From Halomicrobium zhouii (GTDB lineage Archaea; Halobacteriota; Halobacteria; Halobacteriales; Haloarculaceae), in the NCBI RefSeq assembly GCF_900114435.1, contig NZ_FOZK01000002.1, positions 1,054,001 through 1,118,000 on the forward strand: 64,000 bases of DNA. Direction: 5' to 3'. Shown here piece by piece: positions 26,032 through 34,417 of this stretch (its first letter is position 1; each line of letters starts with the position of its first letter). Made by a program: the position numbers and the translations under genes. The notes under the pieces were generated by a model. It was not told the origin of the DNA. It saw only the letters and a list, made by a program, of their open reading frames with translations, and ran no database searches.

Positions 26032-26367
26032 GGAAGTGGCGGAAAGCGGGGGCGATATTCCGGGACTGCGGCCGGTTCGGAGGACGGCCCCGGTCGTATT
26101 GGTCCGTCAACACGTTCGGCGACGACGGGCTTGAGTCTTGGGCCCAGCAGGTGGAAATCACCGATGGATTTTTGTGCTTTAGGCCCACCTAAACTGATGT
26201 GTGCCGCGGAAGCCGGTACACGCCGGGCGACGCTTGCGAGACAGCGCACCGTTTCCGAACACCCGCGCGGCGGCCACAGTTACCGTGGGCATCCCGTCGC
26301 GCGCGTCTGTCCCCCTTTCCCGTGAGTACTCGACGCTAGAGGTCGCTGACTGCGACGAAAAATAGAG
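26032..26367. other. Intergenic stretch with a 16-nt palindrome, no gene seen
   Basis: Between the secreted-protein gene and the thermosome repeat I see no supported gene on either strand. It contains the perfect palindrome TTTAGG-CCCA-CCTAAA (26178-26193) about 150 nt upstream of the secreted-protein start, and a TATA-like GGAATATCG on the reverse strand about 26 nt before that start. The palindrome has the TTAGG/CCTAA arms typical of DtxR-family metal-regulator sites, so metal control of the secreted protein is possible but not shown. Confidence 0.45.
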
Positions 26368-26501
26368 CCGCTCGACCGATCAGCTCGCGTCGGAATCTCC
26401 GCGAGCCGCAGCCTCGCGATGAACCGCTCGACCGATCAGCTCGCGGTCGGATCTCCGCCAGCTGCAGTCTCGCGATGAACCGCTCGACCGATCAGCTCGC
26501 G
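26368..26501. repeat. 56-bp tandem repeat running into the thermosome 3' end
   Basis: The 22-nt core beginning CCGCTCGACCGATCAGC occurs at 26368, 26424 and 26480, each exactly 56 nt apart. The two complete 56-nt units are near-identical with several substitutions and compensating small shifts. The third core spans the thermosome stop codon (26492-26494). The array therefore looks like repeated duplication of the gene's last codons and 3' flank. It is not a CRISPR: there are no equal short repeats with unrelated spacers. Confidence 0.85.
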
Positions 26502-28075
26502 GAGATGACGTCGTCGATGCGTGCGATCATCGTCGCGGCCTCGGTGGCGCTCTCGACGGCCTCGCGCTTGACCGCGGCGGGGTCGAGGACGCCGTAGTCG
26601 ATGGGGTCGTCGATGACGCCGGTCTGGCCCTCGCTGATGATGCCGGCGCGGCCCTCCTGCTCGTGCAGGCTGCGCAGGTCGACGAGCGCGTCGATGGGGT
26701 CCATCCCGGTGTTCTCGGCCAGCGTGCGCGGGAGTACGTCGAGGGCGTCCGCGAAGGCCTCGACGGCCAGCTGCTTGCGGCCCTCGATGCCGGCGGTCTC
26801 GCTGCGGACGTAGTCGGCGACGGCGATCTCCGTGGCGCCGGCGCCGGGGACGACGCCGCCCTTGTCGAGGGCGGCCGTCACGACGTCGAGCGCGTCGTTG
26901 AGCGCGCGTTCGAGCTCGTCGGTGACGTGTTCGGTGCCGCCGCGGGCGAAGACCGTGACGGACTCGGCGGTCGCGCCGCCGGTGACGAAGGTGAGGTCGT
27001 CGTCGCCGTACTTCTCGACGCTGACGTCGTCGGCTGCGCCGATGTCCTCGTCTTCGAGCGTGTCGACGCTACCGACGCGGTTGGCGTCGGTGGCGTTGAC
27101 GATGGCCTGCACGTCGTCGTCGCCGACGCTGTCGAAGGCGACGACGCCGGCCTTGGCGAGGTGGGCGGCGACGCGGTCGTCGACGTCGCCGGTGACGAAG
27201 ACGACGTCGACGCCGGTGTCGACGAGCTCCTCGGCGTAGCCCTGGAGCTCCGACTCCTCGGCCTCGATGGCGGCGTTGAGCTGGTCGACGCTGGAGACGT
27301 TGTACTCGGCGTCGATGTTGCTCTCGCGTACCTCCAGGTCGGCGTCGACGACGCCGATAGCGGCGTTCTGGACGGAGCGGGGCATGTTCTCGTGGACGGG
27401 CTCTTCCTCGATGACGACGCCCTCGATGAGGTCCGTCGCGGAGGAGGAGGACCCGGTCTGGGTCCGGACGACGATGTTGTCGCGCACGATGCCGTCGTCG
27501 CTGTCGGCGTGTCTGACGGCCTCGACGACCGTCTCGGCCAGTGCGTGGGCCGCGACGTCGCCGGTTCCCTTGCCGGTCATGGAGGACTCGGCGACCTTCT
27601 CGAGGATCTCGTCGTCGAGTTCGTCGTCGAGTACCTCCTCGTCGATGGCCTCCTGGGCGAGTTCGGCGGCCTGGGAGTAGCCCTCGACGATGGTCGTTGC
27701 GTGGACGTCGTCGTCGAGCAGGTCCTCGGCCTTCGCGAGGAGCTGTCCGGTGAGTACGGACGCCGTCGTCGTGCCGTCGCCGACCTCGTCTTCCTGGGTC
27801 TGGGCGACTTCGACGATCATCTGGGCGGCGGGGTGCTCGATGTCCATCTCCTGGAGGATGGTCGCGCCGTCGTTCGTGATGACGACGTCGCCCGAGTCGG
27901 AGACGAGCATCTTGTCCATGCCACGGGGGCCCAGTGTCGTCCGGACGGACTCACTGACGGCCTTTCCGGCGGCGATGTTCGAACTCTGTGCGTCCTTCCC
28001 GTGCGTCCGCTGGGTGTCCTCGTCGAGGATGAAGAGGGGCTGGCCACCCATGCGTCGCTGACCGGACTGTGACAT
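26492..28075 (-). CDS. Thermosome (group II chaperonin) subunit
   Basis: A 527-aa chaperonin subunit that folds proteins in an ATP-driven double ring. Seen: [12 protein letters not shown] and the ATP-binding [13 protein letters not shown] in the equatorial domain, apical segment at about 190-370, and [18 protein letters not shown] with catalytic Asp regions near the C-terminus. The protein ends [10 protein letters not shown] and lacks the Gly-Gly-Met repeat tail that many haloarchaeal thermosome subunits carry. The ATG at 28075 starts [11 protein letters not shown]; an upstream ATG gives only five more residues. TATA-like CTTTATATAG is at 28111-28120, so the leader is about 15 nt. Confidence 0.95.
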   Translation of the reverse strand: MSQSGQRRMGGQPLFILDEDTQRTHGKDAQSSNIAAGKAVSESVRTTLGPRGMDKMLVSDSGDVVITNDGATILQEMDIEHPAAQMIVEVAQTQEDEVGDGTTTASVLTGQLLAKAEDLLDDDVHATTIVEGYSQAAELAQEAIDEEVLDDELDDEILEKVAESSMTGKGTGDVAAHALAETVVEAVRHADSDDGIVRDNIVVRTQTGSSSSATDLIEGVVIEEEPVHENMPRSVQNAAIGVVDADLEVRESNIDAEYNVSSVDQLNAAIEAEESELQGYAEELVDTGVDVVFVTGDVDDRVAAHLAKAGVVAFDSVGDDDVQAIVNATDANRVGSVDTLEDEDIGAADDVSVEKYGDDDLTFVTGGATAESVTVFARGGTEHVTDELERALNDALDVVTAALDKGGVVPGAGATEIAVADYVRSETAGIEGRKQLAVEAFADALDVLPRTLAENTGMDPIDALVDLRSLHEQEGRAGIISEGQTGVIDDPIDYGVLDPAAVKREAVESATEAATMIARIDDVISAS

Positions 28076-28110
28076 AGCTGTATACCTCACTCAAAACATC
28101 GTTAGCGGTT

Positions 28111-28120
28111 CTATATAAAG
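28111..28120 (-). promoter_or_regulatory. Thermosome gene TATA box
   Basis: On the reverse strand, CTTTATATAG stands out in GC-rich flanks 36-45 nt before the thermosome ATG. It predicts a start site near 28090. Haloarchaeal chaperonin promoters respond to heat through the TATA region and adjacent bases; no further motif can be claimed here. On the other strand, TTTAATAC at about 28196-28203 serves the divergent amidohydrolase gene. Confidence 0.6.
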
Positions 28121-28226
28121 CTTTCCGATCGGGCGGGCGAGACGGCGTGCGACACCCGGACGAGAACCGTCGTTCGCCGGCTGCGCTGCCGATGGTTTAA
28201 TACAGCGATACCGCATCACTCGGACC

Positions 28227-29036
28227 ATGCTGGAGCTGGAGCACGGATTTCGCGTGGTCGACGTCCACGCGCGCCTGGAGCCCGACGAGTCCCGCCGTCC
28301 CCGCGACGGCATCGGCGACCCGGAGCGACTGGAGCGGGAGATGCACCAGGCGGGCGTCGTCCGCGCGGTGGTCTACCCGGGCGACCGGGAGGGGAGCTAT
28401 CTCAAGGCCAACAACGGCGTGGCCCGGATGAGCGTCGGTCGCCCGATGGTCGCGTTCGCCCGTATCAACGGCTCGCGCGAGGCCGGCACCGACGCCGGGT
28501 CACGGCTAAAGAACCTCGCGGCCCGGCGCGGGGAGGACCACACCTCCCCCGACGACGTCGAGAAGTACGCCTACGACGACCGCTTCGCCGGCTTCGAACT
28601 CCACCCCTCTCGTGACGGGCTCCCCGACGAGGCGGTCATGGCGGAGCTGGAGTCCGTCGGCAAGCCGCTCATCGTCCACGGCGGCCTGGAATTCCCGCCC
28701 GAGGCCGTCGAACGCCACCTCCTGCAATACGACCTGCCAGTCATCCTCGGGCACTTTGGCGCGCATCCGCTCCAGCGCGACCTGATGCACGAGTCCATCG
28801 ACCTGCTGGACGCCTACGAACAGTGCTACCTGGACACGAGCGTCGTTCGATACCGGGAGCCGCTCGAACGCGCGATCATCGAACATCCCGACAGAGTGCT
28901 GTTCGGCAGCGGCGCACCGAGCGCCCATCCCAACGTCGCCGTCATGGAGATTCTCACCCTCGACGTCCCGGAGGACGCGATGAAGAAGGTGTTCTCGAAG
29001 AATCCCGTCCGCGTCGTCGAGGAACTCGCGCCGTAG
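28227..29036 (+). CDS. Amidohydrolase-2-family metal-dependent hydrolase
   Basis: A 269-aa TIM-barrel protein. Seen: N-terminal VVDVHARLEP (HxR/HxH-like metal site), FAGFELHPSRDGLPD, PLIVHGGLEFPPEA with a metal-type His, LPVILGHFGAHPLQRD with another His, and a late RVLFGSGAPSAHP where family members have FGSDxP. The final Asp of the metal site appears replaced by Gly-Ala, so activity should not be assumed. Relatives decarboxylate or hydrolyse small ring compounds. Leaderless promoter with TTTAATAC about 27 nt upstream. Divergent from the thermosome gene. Confidence 0.82.
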   Translation: MLELEHGFRVVDVHARLEPDESRRPRDGIGDPERLEREMHQAGVVRAVVYPGDREGSYLKANNGVARMSVGRPMVAFARINGSREAGTDAGSRLKNLAARRGEDHTSPDDVEKYAYDDRFAGFELHPSRDGLPDEAVMAELESVGKPLIVHGGLEFPPEAVERHLLQYDLPVILGHFGAHPLQRDLMHESIDLLDAYEQCYLDTSVVRYREPLERAIIEHPDRVLFGSGAPSAHPNVAVMEILTLDVPEDAMKKVFSKNPVRVVEELAP

Positions 29037-29067
29037 AATTCTGGGATCGAGCGGTCGGCTCCGAACG

Positions 29068-29964
29068 TTACTCGTACACTTCGACCGCCCGGTCCACGCG
29101 CATCGAGCGTCCGTTCGGGTTCTGGCGCGGCGGATGGTCCCGGAACCGGGCGACGACGCCGTCCTTGGCACCGGTCGACACCCCGCAAGCGACCTCACGA
29201 CCAGTGCCCAGCCAGTTCGAGGCGCCGGCGTCGCCCCGGAGCACGTCTCTGAGGCCGTCGTAGGCGTCGCGAGCGGCGTGAGCGGCGACCCGGTGGGCGA
29301 CGGTCGGTCGGACCCCGTAGTTCTTGACGAGGCGGTAGGAAAGCGACTGGTACTTCGCGGTCCAGTCCGTCCGGCGCATCCCACCGTCGGCCTCGAACTC
29401 GCGGCGGACGCACATCGACGGCTGCCAGGCGACGTCGTAGTCGGCCCCGGCGATCCGGTGGGCCAGGTCGCGGGACCCGCCGATGTCGAGGTACTCGTCG
29501 AAGCCGTCGAACTCGTCGAGAATCTCGCTCGTGAACGTGACGTTCCCCGGGTTGAAGTACGTCACGTCGCGTCCGGCGATGGTGGTCGTCTCCTCGGACT
29601 CGGTCGTCATCCCGGCGGTGAGTTCCTGGTGAGTGGGCCCCGTGACGACTGGCGCCTCTGTCAGGCCTTCGAGGACGGCGTCGAACCAGCCGTCTTCGAC
29701 GGAGAACGTCCGGTCGAGAAGCGCGACGGCGTCGCCGGTAGCCCGGTTGATGCCCGCGTTACGGGCGGCGTTGATAGTGCGGTCTGCGATCTCGACGAGC
29801 ACGTCGACGTCCGCCCGGTCACGGACCATGCCTGTCGTGCCGTCCGCAGAGGGACCGTTGACCACGACGACCTCGGCGTCAGGGACGTGCTCGGCGAGCG
29901 CGTCGAGACAGCCCCGCAGCTCCTCCCGGCCGTTGAGCGTCGGGACGACAACCGAGAGTTGCAT
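29068..29964 (-). CDS. GT2-family glycosyltransferase
   Basis: A 298-aa protein without membrane helices. Seen: SVVVPTLNGREELRGCL at the start, VVVNGPSADGTTGMV (nucleotide binding), ARNAGINRATGDAVALLDRTF in place of the usual DxD region, and FDGFDEYLDIGGSRDLAHRI corresponding to the ED-rich catalytic segment. Haloarchaeal N-glycan enzymes AglE, AglG and AglI are of this general type, but this one is not in an agl cluster. The acceptor and sugar are unknown. The next gene on the same strand, a methyltransferase, lies 109 nt upstream. Confidence 0.85.
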   Translation of the reverse strand: MQLSVVVPTLNGREELRGCLDALAEHVPDAEVVVVNGPSADGTTGMVRDRADVDVLVEIADRTINAARNAGINRATGDAVALLDRTFSVEDGWFDAVLEGLTEAPVVTGPTHQELTAGMTTESEETTTIAGRDVTYFNPGNVTFTSEILDEFDGFDEYLDIGGSRDLAHRIAGADYDVAWQPSMCVRREFEADGGMRRTDWTAKYQSLSYRLVKNYGVRPTVAHRVAAHAARDAYDGLRDVLRGDAGASNWLGTGREVACGVSTGAKDGVVARFRDHPPRQNPNGRSMRVDRAVEVYE

Positions 29965-30073
29965 AGATACAAATAGTTCCGCCGAGCCGTATAAAGTTCG
30001 CGCACTTTCGCCCGCCGTGCGGGTCCGTGCCGGTGTCTACCTGCCATTTGCGGGGAAGCGGGCGCGCGGCCGG

Positions 30074-30796
30074 TCAGACCCGGGCGTCCCAGTACGACAC
30101 AGAGGCCAGTGAGTCGCCGACAGGCGACTTCCCGACGGCGGTGTCGAGCGAGCGGAACGCGGTGGCGAGACTGTTCGGGATCTTCCGGTAGAAGCCGTAG
30201 GGCAGGACGAAGTCGTGTTCGTCGCTGGCCAGTTCCAGGTTCGCCCCGTCGAGGAGGCGGTCGATCTCCCAGCGGGAGTACAGCCGCGACCCCATCGGCA
30301 GCGCCCAGTTGTACAGCGACCGCGTCGAGAACCGGTTGAACGTGTCGAACACCACCTGCTCCTTCGAGACGCGCCGGAGTTCGGCGAGGAACGAGGCGGG
30401 GGTGTCCGCGAGGTGGAAGAACCGCATGGCCATGACGACGTCGAAGTGGTCGTCGGGGAACGGCAACCGCGCGGCGTCGCCACGCATGAACTCCACGTGG
30501 TCGTCGACGCCCGCCGCCTGGGCCTTGGTTCGCCCCTGCTGGAGCATCGGCCCGGAGATGTCGAGGCCGACGATGTCGGCGCCGCGTTCGGCGAGCATCA
30601 CGGTGAACCTGCCGGTCCCGCAGGCGACTTCGAGGACGGACTTCCCCTCGACGGGGCTGATCGCGTCCAGCACCGCTTCCTTTTCACGACTGTCGATGAG
30701 GCGCCCGCCGCGCGAGAAGCGCTTCGAATCGTACTCCTCGGCGACGTCGTCAGCCTGGTACCACTCCTGCCCTTTCACGTGAACAGGTTTCGCCAC
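30074..30796 (-). CDS. Class I SAM-dependent methyltransferase
   Basis: A 240-aa protein with the Methyltransf_11 pattern: motif I VLEVACGTGRFTVMLAERG (about 56-74), acidic DIVGLDISGPML, motif around GDAARLPFPDDHFDVVMAMRFFHL and a following LRRVSKEQVVFDTFNR. The acceptor is unknown; family members modify lipids, quinones or small metabolites. It lies upstream of a glycosyltransferase gene on the same strand, so a cell-envelope glycolipid substrate is possible but only inference. Confidence 0.88.
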   Translation of the reverse strand: MAKPVHVKGQEWYQADDVAEEYDSKRFSRGGRLIDSREKEAVLDAISPVEGKSVLEVACGTGRFTVMLAERGADIVGLDISGPMLQQGRTKAQAAGVDDHVEFMRGDAARLPFPDDHFDVVMAMRFFHLADTPASFLAELRRVSKEQVVFDTFNRFSTRSLYNWALPMGSRLYSRWEIDRLLDGANLELASDEHDFVLPYGFYRKIPNSLATAFRSLDTAVGKSPVGDSLASVSYWDARV

Positions 30797-30859
30797 CCGG
30801 GGAATAAAACGATACTGCTTCGACGTAACGACGACGCGGTCCTCCCGGTCGCTGCCGGG

Positions 30860-31261
30860 CTACGAGGTCGCCACGTGGTCGGGCCGGATCTCGACGATGA
30901 CGCGGGCTCCTTCCTCGTTTTCCTTGTTCGGGTACTCGTCGACGTCCATGTACCGGCGCGCCAGTTCGTCGATGTGGTCGACGGCGCCGTCTTCGACCAT
31001 CGCGTCGACCTCGCCCCGGACCGAGAGGAATCGGTAGGGGTCCTCGGGGTCCGTCATGCTCACGCCGACCTTCGGGTTCCGCTGGAGGTTCCGCTCTTTC
31101 AACCGCCCGCGGACGGTGTTGAGCAACAGGCGGTCGCGGTCGCTGTCGTAATCGACCCACACCGGCGTCACCTGGGGGGTGTCGTCGCCCATCAGCGTCG
31201 CGACGTGGGCGAACGTCCGCTTCTCGAACAGGTCGTGGAACGCCTCGGGTATCGCTGCCAT
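30860..31261 (-). CDS. PPOX-class F420-dependent oxidoreductase-like protein
   Basis: A 133-aa split-barrel flavin/F420-binding protein. Seen: N-terminal HDLFEKRTFAHVATLMGDDTPQVTPVWVDYD, LLNTVRGRLKERNLQRNPKVGVSMTDPEDPYRFLSVRG and RVIVEIRPD at the end, all typical of the pyridoxamine-phosphate-oxidase-like F420 enzymes. Such enzymes move hydride between F420H2 and an organic substrate; the substrate is unknown. A TATA-like CTTATATTCC lies about 70 nt upstream on the reverse strand. Confidence 0.86.
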   Translation of the reverse strand: MAAIPEAFHDLFEKRTFAHVATLMGDDTPQVTPVWVDYDSDRDRLLLNTVRGRLKERNLQRNPKVGVSMTDPEDPYRFLSVRGEVDAMVEDGAVDHIDELARRYMDVDEYPNKENEEGARVIVEIRPDHVATS

Positions 31262-31327
31262 ACGTCCAGCGAGTCACGCCAGCCCTTTCAGCGTTCGCCG
31301 AAACCGCCAGATCGATCACCCGAATCC

Positions 31328-31400
31328 GGGAATATAAGGGGTCATTATATGCACTGTATACTTTCCATTGTATTGACCTCCATATAGCGAAGTTTTACCA
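31328..31400. promoter_or_regulatory. AT-rich bidirectional promoter region
   Basis: This stretch is far richer in A and T than its surroundings and holds several TATA-like words: AATATAAGG, ATTATATGC, GTATAC, CCATATAG and GTTTTACC. The last is 25-32 nt before the wHTH ATG at 31424, giving it a leaderless mRNA. AATATAAGG read on the reverse strand serves the PPOX gene. The remaining words are unexplained and may bind the small wHTH regulator itself. Confidence 0.5.
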
Positions 31401-31423
31401 GTGACGTCGCTGCAGGCTTTCGT

Positions 31424-31693
31424 ATGAGCACGACCACCGAGGAACCCACGACTGATCCGTTCACCGAGCAAGCGTTCCGTGAAACCCTGCGTGAACTACC
31501 GCCGAGCGCCAAACTCGTGGCAAAAGTCCTCCAGTCCGGTGAACCCCTCTCCCAGGGCCAGCTCGTCGAGGAGTCGCTGCTCCCCGACCGGACCGTCCGC
31601 TACGCCCTGAACCGACTCGAGGAGTGCGACCTGGTCGACTCCCGCTACAGCTTCTCCGACGCCCGGAAGCAGGTTTACTTCCTGTCGGTGTGA
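31424..31693 (+). CDS. Small winged-helix transcription regulator
   Basis: An 89-aa protein. Residues 25-88 form a MarR/TrmB-like wHTH: LPPSAKLVAKVLQSGEPLSQGQLVEES, recognition helix LPDRTVRYALNRLEECDLVD, and wing YSFSDARKQVYFLSV. The 20-residue N-terminus is Thr/Glu rich. No ligand domain is present, so it may work as a dimer sensing through protein contacts. Followed after 16 nt by the MBL-fold hydrolase gene on the same strand; it may regulate its own operon. Confidence 0.85.
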   Translation: MSTTTEEPTTDPFTEQAFRETLRELPPSAKLVAKVLQSGEPLSQGQLVEESLLPDRTVRYALNRLEECDLVDSRYSFSDARKQVYFLSV

Positions 31694-31709
31694 ACTGCCG
31701 GGCGAGTGG

Positions 31710-32495
31710 ATGGAACGCACGCGAATCCCGGTCGACGTCGAAACCCGCGCCCCCGGCGGCCAGACGAATGCGTACGTGGTCGGTCGGACCGATGCGCTCC
31801 TCGTCGACCCGGCGCGTCGAACGCCCGCGCTCGACGAGGTTCTCGCGGACAGGACGCTCGCGCACGTCGCGGTCACCCACCACCACCCGGACCACGTCGG
31901 CGCCGTCGCGGCGTACGCCCGCGAGTTCGACGCGACCGTCTGGGCACGGGCGGGCCGTGAAGACGCGTTCGAATCGGCCACCGGCATCGCGCCGGACAGG
32001 ACCTTTCGCGACGGGACGGTCATTCCACTGGGCGACAGCGGCCACGTCGGTGTCGTCGAGACGCCGGGCCACGCCCCAGAACACGTCGCCTTCGCCGTCG
32101 ACGAGGATCTCCTCGTTGGCGACCTCGCGGTGGCCGAGGGGAGCGTCGTCGTCGGCGCACCCGAGGGCGACGTCCGGGCGTACCTGAGTTCACTCAGACG
32201 TGTCCACGCTCGCATCTCCTCCTCCGCACGGCTCCTCCCCGGCCACGGCCCGGTCGTGACCGACCCGCGAGCCGCGTGCGCGCGACTGATCGAGCACCGT
32301 CTGGACCGCGAGCAGCGCGTGCTCGCCGCGGTCGAATCCGGTGCGACGTTGGTCGACGACGTCCTCGACGCCGCATACGAGAAGGACCTCACGGGCGTGC
32401 GGGATCTCGCAGGCGCGACGGTGCGAGCCCACCTCGAAAAGCTCGCCGCGGAGGGCCGGGTCGAGTGGGACGGTCGGCGAGTGCGGCCCGCTTAG
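31710..32495 (+). CDS. MBL-fold metallohydrolase
   Basis: A 261-aa metallo-beta-lactamase-fold enzyme. The zinc motif THHHPDHVG (HxHxDH) is complete, followed by VVETPGHAPEHV, LLVGDLAV and LLPGHGPVV. The C-terminal 60 residues form a helical/winged domain (ATVRAHLEKLAAEGRVEWDGRRV) like the LACTB2-type hydrolases, where it contacts nucleic acid or the substrate. Substrate not determined; LACTB2 itself is an RNase, others are thioesterases. It is 16 nt after the wHTH regulator gene. Confidence 0.9.
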   Translation: MERTRIPVDVETRAPGGQTNAYVVGRTDALLVDPARRTPALDEVLADRTLAHVAVTHHHPDHVGAVAAYAREFDATVWARAGREDAFESATGIAPDRTFRDGTVIPLGDSGHVGVVETPGHAPEHVAFAVDEDLLVGDLAVAEGSVVVGAPEGDVRAYLSSLRRVHARISSSARLLPGHGPVVTDPRAACARLIEHRLDREQRVLAAVESGATLVDDVLDAAYEKDLTGVRDLAGATVRAHLEKLAAEGRVEWDGRRVRPA

Positions 32496-32569
32496 CCCTT
32501 CCAGAGGCTACGCGGGAGTCGAGGTTCACGTTCCGTACTCCTTTTCACCGCTGGCACGTACTCGTTCAC

Positions 32570-33265
32570 GTGGAATCACTCGAAGCCGAACTCGAACGCG
32601 CGCGAGCCCTCGACGTGGGCGACCTGGCCGACGCTATCGAGCGAATCGGCTTCGAGTGCACGCGCTGTGGCGCCTGCTGCAAGGCGAACGAGATCGAAGA
32701 GAGCGAGGCCGACGACGAGCACGCCGACACCGAACCGCACACGGCGACGGTCCAGCCCGAGGAAGTCCGTCGGCTGCAGTCGGCCGGAGAGAAGGAGTAC
32801 GACTGGCGCGACGTCGCGCGGCCGATGCCCTTCGGCGTCCGCGAGGGCGAGGACGGTCCCGAGGGCGAGACCTTCGAGTGGGCCCTCCAGACCGACGACT
32901 GCGGCGACTGCACCTTTTACGAGGAAGACGAGGACGGCGTCGGCGCCTGCTCCGTCCACGGGGACCGCCCGCTCATCTGCCAGACGTACCCCTTCAGCGT
33001 CGCGCTCGGTGGGACCAGTCAGCCGATGGGTGAGGCCGTCGACGAGGCGGGGATGGTCCGGGCCCACGAGTGCGAGGGCCTCGGCCGGGACATCTCCCGG
33101 GCGGACGCCGAGGAACTGGCGGCCACACTCAGGGAGCGGGCGGTTCGGGAACTGGCGTCGGCCATCGACGTCAGGGAGAACTACGAGCCGGCCAGGCCCG
33201 ACCAGGGAGTCGTCGTGCACGACTCCGAGGGCCCGAAACGGCCCGACGGGACGCCGGTGGAGTAG
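32570..33265 (+). CDS. YkgJ-like zinc/iron-chelating cysteine-cluster protein
   Basis: A 231-aa protein with the pattern of the YkgJ family: FECTRCGACCKANE near residue 30 (CxxCxxCC), a central DDCGDCTFYEEDEDGVGACSVHGDRPLICQTYPF, and a later HECEGLGRD. These cysteines are expected to bind zinc or an iron-sulfur cluster. Function is unknown in all members I know. The GTG at 32570 is taken as start because homology begins there and the in-frame upstream sequence reads through the end of the MBL gene. Confidence 0.82.
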   Translation: MESLEAELERARALDVGDLADAIERIGFECTRCGACCKANEIEESEADDEHADTEPHTATVQPEEVRRLQSAGEKEYDWRDVARPMPFGVREGEDGPEGETFEWALQTDDCGDCTFYEEDEDGVGACSVHGDRPLICQTYPFSVALGGTSQPMGEAVDEAGMVRAHECEGLGRDISRADAEELAATLRERAVRELASAIDVRENYEPARPDQGVVVHDSEGPKRPDGTPVE

Positions 33266-33320
33266 GCGACCTGAAGGGACGTCGTCCGAGTACGGCCGTC
33301 CGAGCGGGAGAAACGAGCGC

Positions 33321-33722
33321 CTAGAACTCTTCGTCGATGATCTCGCCGACGGCGAAGTTGGACTTTACCTCGCTGATCTCGACTTTGACGCGCTCGCCGA
33401 TCTCTGCGCCGGGGACGATGATGACGTAGCCGCGCTCGACGCGAGCGATGCCGTCGCCCTGCTTGCCGATGTCCTCGATCTCGACGTAGCGTATCTCGCC
33501 GCCTTCGACCGGCGGCTGGGGTTCGGTCGGCGCCGTCGTCGTCCCGCCGTCCTCGCTCGTCTCCTCGGATTCGTCGGCGGCGATGAGCGCGACCCGGTAG
33601 GTCTCGCCGGGCTGAATAGATCCGGTGTCGACCTCGCGACGCGGTACCTCGACGACGTAGCTGTCCCCGTCCTCGGAGACCTCCGCACTGAACAGACACA
33701 AGAGTTTCTCTGAGATTTCCAC
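33321..33722 (-). CDS. TRAM-domain RNA-binding protein
   Basis: A 133-aa protein. The C-terminal 60 residues are a TRAM domain (EIEDIGKQGDGIARVERGYVIIVPGAEIGERVKVEI), an OB-like fold that binds RNA. The N-terminal part (SAEVSEDGDSYVVEVPRREVDTGSIQPGETYRVALI) is a beta-rich region joined by a Thr/Pro/Glu linker. Small archaeal TRAM proteins act as RNA chaperones; TRAM0076 of Methanolobus is an example. The gene stands alone between the YkgJ-like gene and a 306-nt gap. Confidence 0.88.
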   Translation of the reverse strand: MEISEKLLCLFSAEVSEDGDSYVVEVPRREVDTGSIQPGETYRVALIAADESEETSEDGGTTTAPTEPQPPVEGGEIRYVEIEDIGKQGDGIARVERGYVIIVPGAEIGERVKVEISEVKSNFAVGEIIDEEF

Positions 33723-34028
33723 AGCTTTAGACCTCTACTCCCCGCATTGAAGGCCACTGATAAAGATGTTACGTCGGTCTCCCTGGTCTCGCGTCCCTAG
33801 AGAGACGTACCGATGTCTCCGGGTAGTCCATCACATCCGCGAGCGCTCACGCGGACCGCTCGTGCCGTCACCGGGCTTTCCACGGAGTAGGTGCCGGTTA
33901 CCCGACCGTACCAGTGACGACAGCGGGCCGGTCGAATACCGGCGGCATGACCGCGAAAACCGCAAGAAAGCGAGCCGTTAACCGACTGTACCAAACCCAC
34001 TAAGACCGTTTCCCCCAACTGTATTGAT
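33723..34028. other. Intergenic stretch, promoters only
   Basis: No supported gene. The stretch serves as the shared upstream region of the TRAM gene and the 80-aa protein gene. A TATA-like CACTAAGACC lies about 27 nt before the ATG at 34029. Two short inverted patches are visible (around 33790-33815, CGTCCCTAG and nearby) but nothing strong enough to name. The TRAM gene side has no clear TATA. Confidence 0.4.
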
Positions 34029-34271
34029 ATGAGCGCGACAGCGTCGACGACGGACACCCGCCTCTCGGACAAGCAACGCCGCATCCTGGAGTTCCTCCGG
34101 GACAACGCCGACACCCAGACCTACTTCAAGTCACGACTCATCGGCGACGAACTGGACCTCTCGGCCAAGGAAGTCGGGACGAACATGACCGCCATCGAGG
34201 GCGGCGAGTTCGACGTCGAGGTCGAGAAGTGGGGCTACTCCTCCTCGACGACCTGGAAGGTCACCGCCTAG
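34029..34271 (+). CDS. Conserved small haloarchaeal wHTH-like protein (DUF7123-like)
   Basis: An 80-aa protein. LSDKQRRILEFLRDNADTQTYFKSRLIGDELDLSAKEVGTNM reads like a helix-turn-helix unit in which the second and third helices recognise DNA, followed by a short wing (VEVEKWGYSSSTTWKVT). Small proteins of this kind are conserved in haloarchaea; I recall the DUF7123 label but cannot check it. Predicted DNA binding is inference. Leaderless promoter by TATA spacing. Confidence 0.78.
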   Translation: MSATASTTDTRLSDKQRRILEFLRDNADTQTYFKSRLIGDELDLSAKEVGTNMTAIEGGEFDVEVEKWGYSSSTTWKVTA

Positions 34272-34417
34272 GGAGAGCGGACTGCACGGCAACGGTCTCT
34301 TTTCGACGCTGCCAGTGGTTCGAGCGACTGCTCTCGACGGACGTCGTCCTCACTCCGGCCGGTAGTTCGCTCGCTGGAGAACGGCGCCCGGTCCAGGCCA
34401 GTCGATAGACGACCAGG

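Noticed and set aside
26368-26501. Possible CRISPR array
   Set aside because: The repeating unit is a whole 56-bp tandem block with similar 'spacers', and it runs into a coding region. There are no cas genes in the window.
28144-29964. Glycosyltransferase and methyltransferase genes as an N-glycosylation island together with aglD
   Set aside because: aglD is 25 kb away and no aglB, aglF or other marker gene lies near, so no island can be claimed.
34272-34417. Possible tRNA around GGTTCGAGC
   Set aside because: The T-loop-like word is not matched by an acceptor stem, D-arm or anticodon arm.
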